A stretch of DNA of 64,000 nt from Bdellovibrio bacteriovorus (lineage in GTDB: Bacteria; Bdellovibrionota; Bdellovibrionia; Bdellovibrionales; Bdellovibrionaceae), in the NCBI RefSeq assembly GCF_001592755.1, contig NZ_LUKF01000001.1, forward strand, positions 160,774 to 224,773, read 5' to 3'. Shown here piece by piece: positions 24,248-31,991 of the stretch (positions within the stretch are counted from its first letter, which is position 1; every line of letters starts with the position of its first letter). The translations under genes and the position numbers were made by a program. The notes beneath the pieces were generated by a model. That model did not search any database. It was not told where the DNA came from and saw nothing but the letters and a program-made list of their open reading frames with translations.

Positions 24248-24398
24248 TAGTAGCAGAAAGCCAGATGTTTCAAGAGGTCCCCTTTTTATGTCTAGTCCAG
24301 TATTCGGCAGAAAGTTTTTAAGGCTTAATATTAAAGTGCAGTCGTGTTCTGCCGATATAAAGAGTGTCTCATTTTTCTACAAGGAGTGTGGAAGTAAC

Positions 24399-26255
24399 AT
24401 GACGATGAAATTAAGCGGCGCTCGAAAACAGAAGGAATCGACAAACTTTTATTCATCTTTCGACCAACTCAATGGCGTGCATCCTTGGATGGAGTCCGTT
24501 GAAGAGGGTTACGTTTCTTACCGCGTTCGCGAACTTCGCACCGGCAAAGTGGCTTACTTCAACTTTATATTAGCAAAAGAAATGGGCCTTATTTCTCCTG
24601 ATCATCCTTTGCAGATGACGGAAGATTTGGAAAATAAGCTGATCGAAACTTTTTCGATTCAAATCATCAACGAATACGACGAACTCACCCAACGCCGCAT
24701 TGATCCTGAGACTGTCCGCCCTCATCGCCACATGGCCACTCGCTACCTTCAACTTCAACACGCTAACAAACAAGGTAAAACTTCCGGCGATGGCCGTGGT
24801 ATCTGGAATGGTACGGTTTATCACCGTGGTACGACGTGGGACGTTTCCAGTCGTGGCACGGGAGTCACGTGTTTAGCTCCGGGAGCTGTCGAAGCGGCAA
24901 AGCCTTTGAAAACAGGCGGCACTCAATTCGGGTACGGTTGCGGCTTAGCCGAAATTGACGAGCTTCTTGGCGCCTCTATCTTAGCAGAAGTCATGCATCT
25001 TCAAGGACTGCGCACGGAACGCGTGCTCTGCGTGATTGATCTTGGCAAAGGTTATGGCATCGGCGTCAGAGCCGCACAGAACTTGATTCGCCCTGCACAT
25101 CTTTTCCTTTATCTGAAACAAGAAAAATACGAAACACTGAAATCAGCAACCGACTATTTGATTGAACGTCAGGTTTCGAACAAAGCCTGGAATATTCCTA
25201 CAAAAGGCCCGAACAAATACGATGCTCTTTTAAGCTGTATTTCAAAAGCCTTCGGCGAATTCACCGCACAAATGGATATCGACTATGTCTTTGCCTGGTT
25301 GGACTGGGATGGGGACAACGTTCTAGCCGACGCGGGAATCATCGATTACGGCAGTGTTCGTCAGTTTGGTATTCGTCACGATAAATACCGCTATGACGAC
25401 GTTGAAAGATTCTCGACGAATCTCAACGAGCAAAAACAAAAAGCCCGCCTGATTGTGCAAGTGTTTGCCCAGATGGTGGACTATTTGAAGACAAAAAAGA
25501 AAAGACCTTTGCGTGACTTCGCTCGTCACCCCGAAGTTTTAAAATTTAATAAAACTTTCGATCAAAAGCGGGCCGAGCGTATTTTGTACCGCATGGGCTT
25601 TAACGAAACGCAAAGAAACAATATTTTTGCGCAGAAGAATCTTTTCGAAAAGTTCGATAAAGAATTCACTTTCTTTGAGCGCGCTAAAATCAGCGGTTCC
25701 ACAGAAAAAGTAGCTGACGGAGTCAATCATCCGGCTCTTTTCAATATGCGTGCGATTTTAAAAGAATATCCAAAGTTCCTTCAAGAAAGTCCTGTGCCTT
25801 TTGAAAAGCGTTGGATGACGGACGGGAACTTCTTTAAGATCATTCTTTCTAGTTTTGCTAAAGCTCGCGATGCGCGCATGGGTGAAAAACAACAGCGCCA
25901 CATTGAAAAATTCCAGATGGCTTACCGCGCTTTAGTTGTCGCGGCCGCTGGAAAACAAAAGCCCGAGACAATTATCAAAGGCATCAGTGAACGCGCAGAG
26001 AAATTAAACTCTGACAAACGCATCACTGGAAACGCCTTGATTGAAATGGTCGAAGAGATCATCACCGAAAAGAAAAAAGGTCTGCCGATGGACCAAATCC
26101 AAAAGATCGTCGATCGTTTGGTTTTTGAAAACAACGGCCTGCCTGAAGTGAATACCAGTCGTTTCTATAAAGATCTGCAAAGCACGCCGGCCGTGAAAAT
26201 GGATCTTTACGCAAAACTCTTAAGCCTCGTCGAAGAAAACGCCGAGTCTATTTAG
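24399..26255 (+). CDS. divergent SelO/YdiU-like (pseudokinase-fold) protein
   Basis: The protein is about 618 residues from the ATG at 24399 (AAGGAG 12 bases upstream); a start at 24288 lacks support. It follows the SelO scheme: VAYFNFILAKEMGLI, GDGRGIWNG, SRGTGVT, a SILAEVMHLQGLRTERVL helix, GVRAAQNLIRPAHLFLY, DYLIERQ, then GDNVLADAGIIDYGSVRQF with the metal-binding Asn and Asp. SelO enzymes are pseudokinase-fold proteins that AMPylate other proteins in redox control. Sequence between motifs differs strongly and the C-terminal 250 residues are charged and helical, so the activity needs testing. It overlaps the convergent gene at 26248 by eight bases. Confidence 0.65.
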   Translation: MTMKLSGARKQKESTNFYSSFDQLNGVHPWMESVEEGYVSYRVRELRTGKVAYFNFILAKEMGLISPDHPLQMTEDLENKLIETFSIQIINEYDELTQRRIDPETVRPHRHMATRYLQLQHANKQGKTSGDGRGIWNGTVYHRGTTWDVSSRGTGVTCLAPGAVEAAKPLKTGGTQFGYGCGLAEIDELLGASILAEVMHLQGLRTERVLCVIDLGKGYGIGVRAAQNLIRPAHLFLYLKQEKYETLKSATDYLIERQVSNKAWNIPTKGPNKYDALLSCISKAFGEFTAQMDIDYVFAWLDWDGDNVLADAGIIDYGSVRQFGIRHDKYRYDDVERFSTNLNEQKQKARLIVQVFAQMVDYLKTKKKRPLRDFARHPEVLKFNKTFDQKRAERILYRMGFNETQRNNIFAQKNLFEKFDKEFTFFERAKISGSTEKVADGVNHPALFNMRAILKEYPKFLQESPVPFEKRWMTDGNFFKIILSSFAKARDARMGEKQQRHIEKFQMAYRALVVAAAGKQKPETIIKGISERAEKLNSDKRITGNALIEMVEEIITEKKKGLPMDQIQKIVDRLVFENNGLPEVNTSRFYKDLQSTPAVKMDLYAKLLSLVEENAESI

Positions 26256-26484
26256 AATTCTTATTTAAAGACACGCCCTCAACGATAAGTTCATCGGTGA
26301 GGGCTTCAATCAATGTCCCCGCCCGAGGCAAGGGCAATAACTCCCCTTCGCCAATGATATAGTCCTCAAGAGATCCTTCCATAGTCACCCAAGCCTTCCC
26401 CACTAAAACCTTATACGCATCCGGTACAAGGACTCTCGCAGGATTCCATAGCTCGCCTTTATGAATCTTAATCTGATAAACCAT
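26248..26484 (-). CDS. small beta-rich (DUF2917-like) protein
   Basis: The protein is 78 residues from the ATG at 26484. The core, VLVGKAWVTMEGSLEDYIIG then EGELLPLPRAGTLIEAL, has the short-strand pattern of DUF2917 cupin-like proteins (G-x-V-W-V-T-x-x-G-x-x-x-D-Y-x-L). No function is known. A TATAAT sequence on the minus strand lies about seven bases upstream of the ATG, so the mRNA may be leaderless. It is divergent from the Lrp regulator gene, which could control it. Confidence 0.6.
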   Translation of the reverse strand: MVYQIKIHKGELWNPARVLVPDAYKVLVGKAWVTMEGSLEDYIIGEGELLPLPRAGTLIEALTDELIVEGVSLNKNSK

Positions 26485-26491
26485 ATAAGCC

Positions 26492-26497
26492 ATTATA
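26492..26497 (-). promoter_or_regulatory. candidate -10 box (TATAAT) of the DUF2917-like gene
   Basis: A perfect TATAAT on the minus strand puts the expected transcription start at about 26485, next to the ATG at 26484. No good -35 box at 17 bases was seen. A leaderless transcript is inferred. Confidence 0.4.
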
Positions 26498-26579
26498 CCG
26501 AATATCATTAGATAAATATCGCAAATAGGTGCTATCCTTAAACAAACGAATGGCATTCAGCCAGACCCCAGGGGGACCC

Positions 26580-27023
26580 ATGACTCTTGATGATGTCGAC
26601 AGAAAAATATTAAGTTTATTGAAAGAAGACGCCCGACTTCAGTACGCCGAAATAGGCAAAAAAGTAAACCTCTCCGCCCCCGCCGTCCACGCCCGAGTCA
26701 AAAAGATGGAAACCAACGGCATCATTAAAAGATACACCATCGACATGGAACCAGAACCCCTAGGAGCCAGCCTCTGCGCCTTCGTAAGAATCGCAAAAAG
26801 CAAAGGCACCTCCGCCTCCATCGCCCACCACTTCAAAAAAATAAAACAAATCGAAGAATGCCACGGCGTCGCCGGCGAAGACTGCATCTACATAAAACTA
26901 AGAACCCAATCCACCAACGAACTCTCAAAATTAATAGACGAAATCAGAAGCATAGAAGGCGTAGACCGAACAGTCACAGTAGTAGTCCTAGAAACCCACT
27001 TCGAAAGAGGCCTCCAAGCTTAA
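26580..27023 (+). CDS. Lrp/AsnC-family transcriptional regulator with unusual codon use
   Basis: The protein is 147 residues from the ATG at 26580. An N-terminal HTH (LDDVDRKILSLLKEDARLQY, then IGKKVNLSAPAVHARVKKME) is followed by a RAM ligand-binding domain (CAFVRIAKSKG, HGVAGEDCIYIKLRTQS). Lrp proteins form octamers and sense amino acids. The codons end mostly in A or C and use many ATA, CTA, AGA, CGA and GTA triplets, unlike neighbouring genes, which hints at transfer or unusual mutation pressure. It is divergent from the DUF2917-like gene, a likely target. Confidence 0.9.
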   Translation: MTLDDVDRKILSLLKEDARLQYAEIGKKVNLSAPAVHARVKKMETNGIIKRYTIDMEPEPLGASLCAFVRIAKSKGTSASIAHHFKKIKQIEECHGVAGEDCIYIKLRTQSTNELSKLIDEIRSIEGVDRTVTVVVLETHFERGLQA

Positions 27024-27140
27024 AAGCGCTTTCGCCAAACTCACTATCCATGAGAGACCTCATATCCAATTCGAGACAGTCCGAGCCCCAGTCACTGGTC
27101 CTTGGACTGTTGTACACGCGGTGAAGGCATCTAACGAACC

Positions 27141-27242
27141 CTAAATCTTACTAAGAATAGTGATCAGCAATAAAATTATCACCAAGACCACTTTAGCAAT
27201 CTCAAGAATACGCCGAACACGTAAATAGTTGTGTTTACGCAT
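27141..27242 (-). CDS. 33-residue single-pass membrane protein
   Basis: This short ORF has an excellent AGGAGG site six bases before its ATG at 27242. It encodes a basic N-terminus (MRKHNYLRVRRILE) and a membrane segment (VVLVIILLLITILSKI), ending at TAG. Size and layout fit small membrane regulators or type I toxin-like peptides, but no family is recognised. It lies alone between the Lrp gene and a hairpin/inverted-repeat region. The ribosome binding site and the membrane segment together make it more likely real than chance. Confidence 0.6.
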   Translation of the reverse strand: MRKHNYLRVRRILEIAKVVLVIILLLITILSKI

Positions 27243-27280
27243 CGGACACCTCCTGTTGTTAAACGGACAGGAGATCCACC

Positions 27281-27314
27281 AAAAGCGAATCTGGCGAAAG
27301 CAAGATTCGCTTTT
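27281..27314. repeat. long hairpin with GAAA tetraloop
   Basis: AAAAGCGAATCT (27281-27292) and AGATTCGCTTTT (27303-27314) are perfect inverted repeats around GGCGAAAGCA, in which GC-GAAA-GC can form a stable tetraloop. It could be a terminator with a weak T-run on the plus strand, or part of the structured region that follows. Confidence 0.6.
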
Positions 27315-27382
27315 GCATTTCTAACTCCAAAAAAATCCCCTCCCCAAAAGCGCCCACGGCAACAAAAACAAAACTTCCGCAG

Positions 27383-27590
27383 TTCTTCCCCTAGGAGTTA
27401 ACGAAGATTTGCTTTTCGAAGAAGTCTTAGAGTGCTTACCCGAAGAAGGGCCTTAGCCGGCGCCACGATGGCGCGAACCGAGGCAAAGCCTCGGCGGCGA
27501 CCGAGCCTGGAAGGCGTGCCCGCCGAAGCGGTAAACACTCTAAGACTTCTTCGAAAAGCAAATCCCCCGTCTGAAACGACAAGGGAAGAA
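27383..27590. repeat. inverted-repeat element with internal GC-rich hairpins (MITE-like or structured RNA)
   Basis: A perfect 29-bp inverted repeat (27406-27434 and 27536-27564) extends to about 35 bp with mismatches and is flanked by TTCTTCCC/GGGAAGAA arms (27383-27390, 27583-27590). The interior is much GC-richer than its surroundings. It folds into GCGCC-ACGAT-GGCGC (27460-27474) and CCGAGGC-AAA-GCCTCGG (27478-27494). No target-site duplication or transposase is visible. The ORFs through it are by-products of the symmetry. Confidence 0.75.
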
Positions 27591-27636
27591 AAAAGGAAAC
27601 CCACACGCGGGGATTTCCAGAAGGACACGTGTGGGC
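27591..27636 (-). terminator. terminator of the L,D-transpeptidase gene
   Basis: CCCACACG (27600-27607) and CGTGTGGG (27628-27635) form the stem. On the minus strand it is followed by TTTCCTTTTTTCTT. It lies just after the stop at 27663. Confidence 0.8.
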
Positions 27637-27662
27637 TTTGAGGGGCTTTGATACCGAAACAA

Positions 27663-28409
27663 TTAGTTCGCGTAAGCGTAGATCAAAGTACCATTTTTCA
27701 ACATGTTAATAACTTTAGTTTTTAGTGAGCTCGCCACTGCAGGGCAACCCCAGCTACGACCTTGGATCACTGACTTTTCTTTTACATAGCTAGCACCGTG
27801 GATAACAACCGCACGACCGCGCGCATTTGAGTTTGTGGAAGAAAGACCATCAAGTCTTAAAGACAAACCATTGCTTCCGTTGTAAGTGCTGCCCGTCAGG
27901 TAATAACCCAAAGAGCTCGCTTTAGAACCCGACTTGTTGCTGAACTTCTCTGCGTAACCGTCGTGGTTCGAGTCAGAACCTTTACCGTGAGCTACGTGGA
28001 TGCTCCATACTTTACCCGTTTTCATATCAATAATATGGAAGCGAGCTTTTGTGGATTTCGATCCGAAGTCGATCACAGAAACATAGTTCTTATTTTTGAT
28101 TTTTGATTTATTTGAATCGAAATAAATCAAAGCTTTTGCCAGAGCATCGGTATTAATAGCTCTGTTTGGATCCACGTAATCGTACTCTTTTAAGATCGCA
28201 GATTTAGTACTTGTTGCAACCGCATTCTCTTCAACCATATTGGCTGCTTCTGGGTTTTCTGTCTGAGCCGTAGAGTCAAATACTTGCTCTTGAGTGGCAT
28301 CGTCTTGCAACGTCTCCGTGGAACTTAAGTCTTCACTGTTTCCTGCGCATGCAGCTAGTCCTAGGTAAGCAGTCAACACAAGTGAGCTTAGTAATGTTTT
28401 TTTCGTCAT
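27663..28409 (-). CDS. lipoprotein murein L,D-transpeptidase (YkuD-like)
   Basis: This 248-residue protein has a lipoprotein signal with lipobox LAAC (Cys21), a Glu/Thr-rich linker to about residue 70, and a catalytic domain with VVIHGASY (His204) and GRSWGCPAVA (catalytic Cys222), the HG...S-x-GC signature of the YkuD_2 group. Such enzymes form 3-3 crosslinks or exchange D-amino acids in peptidoglycan and can attach proteins to it. L,D-transpeptidases strengthen the prey wall during Bdellovibrio growth, so a predation role is possible. It stands alone with its own terminator. Confidence 0.9.
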   Translation of the reverse strand: MTKKTLLSSLVLTAYLGLAACAGNSEDLSSTETLQDDATQEQVFDSTAQTENPEAANMVEENAVATSTKSAILKEYDYVDPNRAINTDALAKALIYFDSNKSKIKNKNYVSVIDFGSKSTKARFHIIDMKTGKVWSIHVAHGKGSDSNHDGYAEKFSNKSGSKASSLGYYLTGSTYNGSNGLSLRLDGLSSTNSNARGRAVVIHGASYVKEKSVIQGRSWGCPAVASSLKTKVINMLKNGTLIYAYAN

Positions 28410-28607
28410 TCTTCCTCCGTGAAAAATTGGCGTTGTGTGTTTTGTGAGATCCTACATAAACGACCTTACAAAGCGGCAATTTTCGTTACGGAAAAAAGAA
28501 ATTTAAGACGTTCATCCCCAAAAAAATTGAGAATGCTTTTGATATCGCAAGTCCAAGGTTCGTGAACAAACTCAGGTTCAGTTTTTACATTTAAAGGATA
28601 TTCAGAT

Positions 28608-28641
28608 TTAAAGAAAGAAAACGGCGAGGACCCTCGCCGTT
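28608..28641 (-). terminator. terminator of the S41 protease/esterase operon
   Basis: AACGGCGAGG and CCTCGCCGTT form a 10-bp stem, followed on the minus strand by TTCTTTCTTT. It lies six bases after the esterase stop. Confidence 0.8.
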
Positions 28642-28646
28642 ATGAT

Positions 28647-29288
28647 TTATTTTTTAAGTTCGGAAAGCTGATCGCGCACCCATTTACGGATGATCGGATA
28701 CTCTTCATCCTGAAGAGAATGGTCTTTATCCATCTCTACCCAGTCGACTTTCAGCCCGGCATCTTTCAATTTCTCAACGCCGTACTTAGTTTCCTCTAGA
28801 GGAAGAATATCGTCTTGATGACCGTGGGTGAATAGCCATGGTGTGTGGCGGGCTTCCATAGATAAATTCGAACGCCAGCGAGGATAGAAATTAAAATACC
28901 CACTGATGCCTACAACGCCGGCCAGCTTCTTAGGATAATTCAAACCCACGTCAGCACTGATCAGACAGCCTTGAGAAAAACCAAATAGAAAGATCTTTTT
29001 CGGATCCCAGCCCTGATTTTCTAAATCATTTAACAGATCAAAAAGCTTTTCCCGAATTTTAAGTACACCGTTACTTTGAAACGGAGGCTCTCCATACCAA
29101 GTGTAACCATCCATAAAACGGCGAGGCGCATTCAACAGAAGATAATTCATTTCTGGAATATTCAGCTCATCATTAAAGGAATAAAACGGACGAATGCTGT
29201 CACCGCGACCGTGCAAAACAATCATCAAAAATTCGGACTTCTTTTTTGCGGGGATAAACTTATGCTTAAATAAATTCGTCGAAATCAT
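28647..29288 (-). CDS. alpha/beta-hydrolase, phospholipase/carboxylesterase family
   Basis: This 213-residue cytoplasmic protein has an oxyanion-loop strand, MIVLHGRGDS, the nucleophile elbow GFSQGCLIS, a catalytic Asp in HGHQDDILPLEE and a His in DKDHSLQDEE. This is the YpfH/EstB-type serine esterase family with broad acyl-ester substrates. Its ATG overlaps the stop of the S41 peptidase gene by four bases, so the two are translationally coupled. A strong terminator follows. Confidence 0.88.
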   Translation of the reverse strand: MISTNLFKHKFIPAKKKSEFLMIVLHGRGDSIRPFYSFNDELNIPEMNYLLLNAPRRFMDGYTWYGEPPFQSNGVLKIREKLFDLLNDLENQGWDPKKIFLFGFSQGCLISADVGLNYPKKLAGVVGISGYFNFYPRWRSNLSMEARHTPWLFTHGHQDDILPLEETKYGVEKLKDAGLKVDWVEMDKDHSLQDEEYPIIRKWVRDQLSELKK

Positions 29289-30835
29289 AAACCTGCTCTA
29301 GCCACAGAACGAGAACAAAACAAAACTTGGCGCGCCTTCGTCAATTGAACGTCATCACCAGAACCCAGCTCTTCCATCTCAAGGCAATCTCCCGAAGAAT
29401 ACGCCATGGACGAGCGCACTTGCTTTTCAGGAGCTAACAATGGATTCATGAACTGATCAGACTCTCTTGAAACAGAGATCTTTTCAAAGTTCACTGCCAC
29501 GTCCGGCTCTAAGCCCTTCATCTGCGGAGAACGTCCCGATGGAAGATAGTAAAAACCTTTGGTTTCAAAAAGAGCGATCTTCTTGTTTTGCGACCAGTAT
29601 TCACCCTCTTGGAATGAACCTTTACCGAAAGTTTTCTCGCCCACAAGAACAGCACGGTTCAAGTCACGTAATGCACCCGCAACGATTTCAGCCGCACTGG
29701 CAGAAGAACCATTGATAAGAATCGCCATCGGCAACGAGAACATTTTCTCTTCACCACCATAGTACTCTTCAGGCTTTTTTGTTGGATCTAGATAACGAAC
29801 TTCAAAGATCTTTTTATCGCCGCCAACAAAAAGGCTCGCAATACAAGCGGCTTCTTCCATTTGACCACCTGGATTATCACGAAGATCCAAAAGCATTCCA
29901 CGGACGTGGGATTTTCTAACGATCTCTAAAGACTCTTTCACTTTGTCACAAGCACCTTTTGCAAACTTGTTGATGCCTACAACAGCGATGGGCTTGATAC
30001 CATCAATCACACGAGTAGAAACTGTGGCCACGGTGATCTCAGTACGACGAAGACGGAACTTTTTCTTTTCTCCATCACGTTCAACAACAACAGAAGTCAC
30101 GTCACCGACTTCGCCTTTTAAAAGTTCAGAGACACGCACTTGCATCAAACCGCGGACTTTTTTACCGTTCACGGAAACTAACAAGTCCCCTTTTTCAACT
30201 CCGGCCAACTTTGCCGGGCTGCCCTCGGTCACTTTACGAACCACATAACCTAAAGCCGATTGCCCCAAAGTGATTCCCAAAGAAGTCGAACGATTGTCCG
30301 CTTTCGAAACAACTTCTTTAAATTGAGAAACAGGCATCAAGTAAGTGTGCGGATCACGAAAGACAGAAATGAAACCATTAAGGCCCATTCCCACCATCCA
30401 AGATTTTTGATTTTCAGAAATGTGCTTTTTCTCTAGTTCTTTCCAAGCATTGAAGAATGAAACTTTCACTGCCTTTGCTGTGTCTTTCGAGAAAAACTCT
30501 CTCCATGGAGCGAGCTGTTTTTTCTCTGAACTCATGTCAGTGGACACATCGTCAGCAGAAACCAGTTTTCCGTCTTGAGTCAGGGATAGATTGAAGCGAC
30601 CCGCGATAGTTAAGACCGCGTTGGCACAAGCCAAATAGTAGCGCTCTGAACTGCTGCAGGTTTGATCTTGTAAAAGGTCTTCCAAGGCTTCTGGGCCGAG
30701 CCCCGTCTCAGCCCAGTAGTCTTCAACAGACTTCACCTTGGAAGTGTCGCGGTAAGAAGTACGCGACAAGGAAAGACTGACCCCCACGGCCAATACTAAC
30801 AATGATGCTATGAAAAAACGTGGTGAACTAAGCAC
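29285..30835 (-). CDS. S41-family C-terminal processing protease with PDZ domain
   Basis: This 516-residue protein starts with GTG six bases after GGAGG. An N-terminal signal or anchor (about residues 5-25) is followed by a helical region, a PDZ domain (GITLGQSALGYVVRKVTEG, then GDLLVSVNGKKV) and the S41 core: DLRDNPGGQMEEA, the catalytic Ser in GSSASAAEIV and Lys in GEKTFGKGSF. Such Prc/CtpA proteases trim or degrade periplasmic proteins, including wall hydrolases. It is the first gene of a two-gene operon with a downstream esterase. Confidence 0.92.
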   Translation of the reverse strand: MLSSPRFFIASLLVLAVGVSLSLSRTSYRDTSKVKSVEDYWAETGLGPEALEDLLQDQTCSSSERYYLACANAVLTIAGRFNLSLTQDGKLVSADDVSTDMSSEKKQLAPWREFFSKDTAKAVKVSFFNAWKELEKKHISENQKSWMVGMGLNGFISVFRDPHTYLMPVSQFKEVVSKADNRSTSLGITLGQSALGYVVRKVTEGSPAKLAGVEKGDLLVSVNGKKVRGLMQVRVSELLKGEVGDVTSVVVERDGEKKKFRLRRTEITVATVSTRVIDGIKPIAVVGINKFAKGACDKVKESLEIVRKSHVRGMLLDLRDNPGGQMEEAACIASLFVGGDKKIFEVRYLDPTKKPEEYYGGEEKMFSLPMAILINGSSASAAEIVAGALRDLNRAVLVGEKTFGKGSFQEGEYWSQNKKIALFETKGFYYLPSGRSPQMKGLEPDVAVNFEKISVSRESDQFMNPLLAPEKQVRSSMAYSSGDCLEMEELGSGDDVQLTKARQVLFCSRSVARAGL

Positions 30836-30879
30836 TCATCGCCTCCCGATTAGTGACACTCTTGAGCAACGGTTGTGCC

Positions 30880-30920
30880 GCCTCAGATCGAATTAGTTCC
30901 ATTCTGAGGCGCTTTTTTGG
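30880..30920 (+). terminator. terminator-like hairpin in the leader upstream of hldD
   Basis: CGCCTCAGA and TCTGAGGCG form a 9-bp stem followed by CTTTTTTGG and a second T-run. It lies between the divergent S41 and hldD genes and is oriented with hldD, about 100 bases before its ATG. It may be an attenuator or the end of a short plus-strand RNA; there is no plus-strand gene just upstream. Confidence 0.55.
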
Positions 30921-31013
30921 TATTTTTTGCTGGGTTGAACAGGCCTCTAACAGGCCGCAAAACTGGCCCCTGTCCTTGAGAAAAAATCGGCTCTGTAATA
31001 GGGTGGAAAAACT

Positions 31014-31982
31014 ATGATTATTGTAACTGGTGCAAACGGCTTTATTGGCAGCGTGATGGTGTGGGAACTCAACGAAAAAGGCTTTACGGACATCATCGCC
31101 GTAGACTCTGTTGGGCTGAACGAACGCAATCTTCTTAAAAAACGTCAAATCACGAAGTTTCTTCTTAAAGACGAGCTTTGGCCTTTCCTTGAAACCGACG
31201 AAGCCAAGAAAAAAGTCACTTGGATCATTCACATGGGGGCGTGTTCTTCCACTACTGAAACCAACAAAGAGTTTCTTTGGGAAAACAACACTTACTACAC
31301 GCAAAGAATTTTTGAATGGTGCGCAGAACATGGAAAATCCATGATTTATGCTTCCAGCGCCGCAACTTACGGTGCAGGTGAGCTTGGCTTTGACGATACG
31401 ACGGACCCTGAAAAACTTCGTCCACTCAATCTTTACGGCGAATCGAAAGTTCTTTTCGATCGTTGGGCATTGAAGCAGACAAAAACGCCTCCTCACTGGT
31501 ACGGACTTAAATTTTTCAACGTCTTTGGACCTAATGAGTACCACAAAGAGGCGATGTCGAGTGTGGCCTTCAAAGCTTACAATCAGATCAAAGCCAATGG
31601 AAACTTGGGTCTTTTCAAATCCGCGGATCCAAAATACAAGGACGGCGAATTCATGCGCGACTTCGTTTACGTAAAAGATGTCACAGGTTGGATGGCAGAG
31701 CTGATGGATAAAAAACCGAAGAACGGTGTTTACAACATGGGCTTTGGTAAACCTCGTACGTGGTTGGATTTAGCCGGCGCTGTATTTACAGCGATGAAAA
31801 AAGAAATGAAAATCAACTGGCTGGAAATGCCAGAAAATATTCGTGGGCAATATCAGTATTTCACTGAAGCAAAAACAGATAAATGGTTGGCTGCCGGTAT
31901 GAGCCCAGCAAAATGGCCGCTTGAAAAAGCTGTTGCTGATTATGTGCAAAACTACCTGTCAAAAGACGATCCTTCGCTTTAA
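31014..31982 (+). CDS. hldD: ADP-L-glycero-D-manno-heptose 6-epimerase
   Basis: This 322-residue short-chain dehydrogenase has MIIVTGANGFIGS (NADP loop), HMGACSSTTETN, SSAATYGAGE, LYGESKVLFD (catalytic Tyr and Lys), FFNVFGPNEYHKEAMSSVAF and RDFVYVKDV, the specific HldD signature. It makes the heptose donor for the LPS inner core. It starts a plus-strand operon with the aromatic hydroxylase (nine bases later) and a TrmJ-like methylase; the functional link is not obvious. A terminator-like hairpin lies in its leader. Confidence 0.93.
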   Translation: MIIVTGANGFIGSVMVWELNEKGFTDIIAVDSVGLNERNLLKKRQITKFLLKDELWPFLETDEAKKKVTWIIHMGACSSTTETNKEFLWENNTYYTQRIFEWCAEHGKSMIYASSAATYGAGELGFDDTTDPEKLRPLNLYGESKVLFDRWALKQTKTPPHWYGLKFFNVFGPNEYHKEAMSSVAFKAYNQIKANGNLGLFKSADPKYKDGEFMRDFVYVKDVTGWMAELMDKKPKNGVYNMGFGKPRTWLDLAGAVFTAMKKEMKINWLEMPENIRGQYQYFTEAKTDKWLAAGMSPAKWPLEKAVADYVQNYLSKDDPSL

Positions 31983-31991
31983 GGACTGAAT

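Noticed and set aside
27398-27641. Overlapping ORFs on both strands through the inverted-repeat element
   Set aside because: Open frames on both strands are expected from the symmetric GC-rich sequence; no start signals or domain.
30828-31544. Long ORF antisense to hldD (about 238 codons)
   Set aside because: It lies opposite a clear HldD frame, has no ribosome binding site and shows no recognisable domain.
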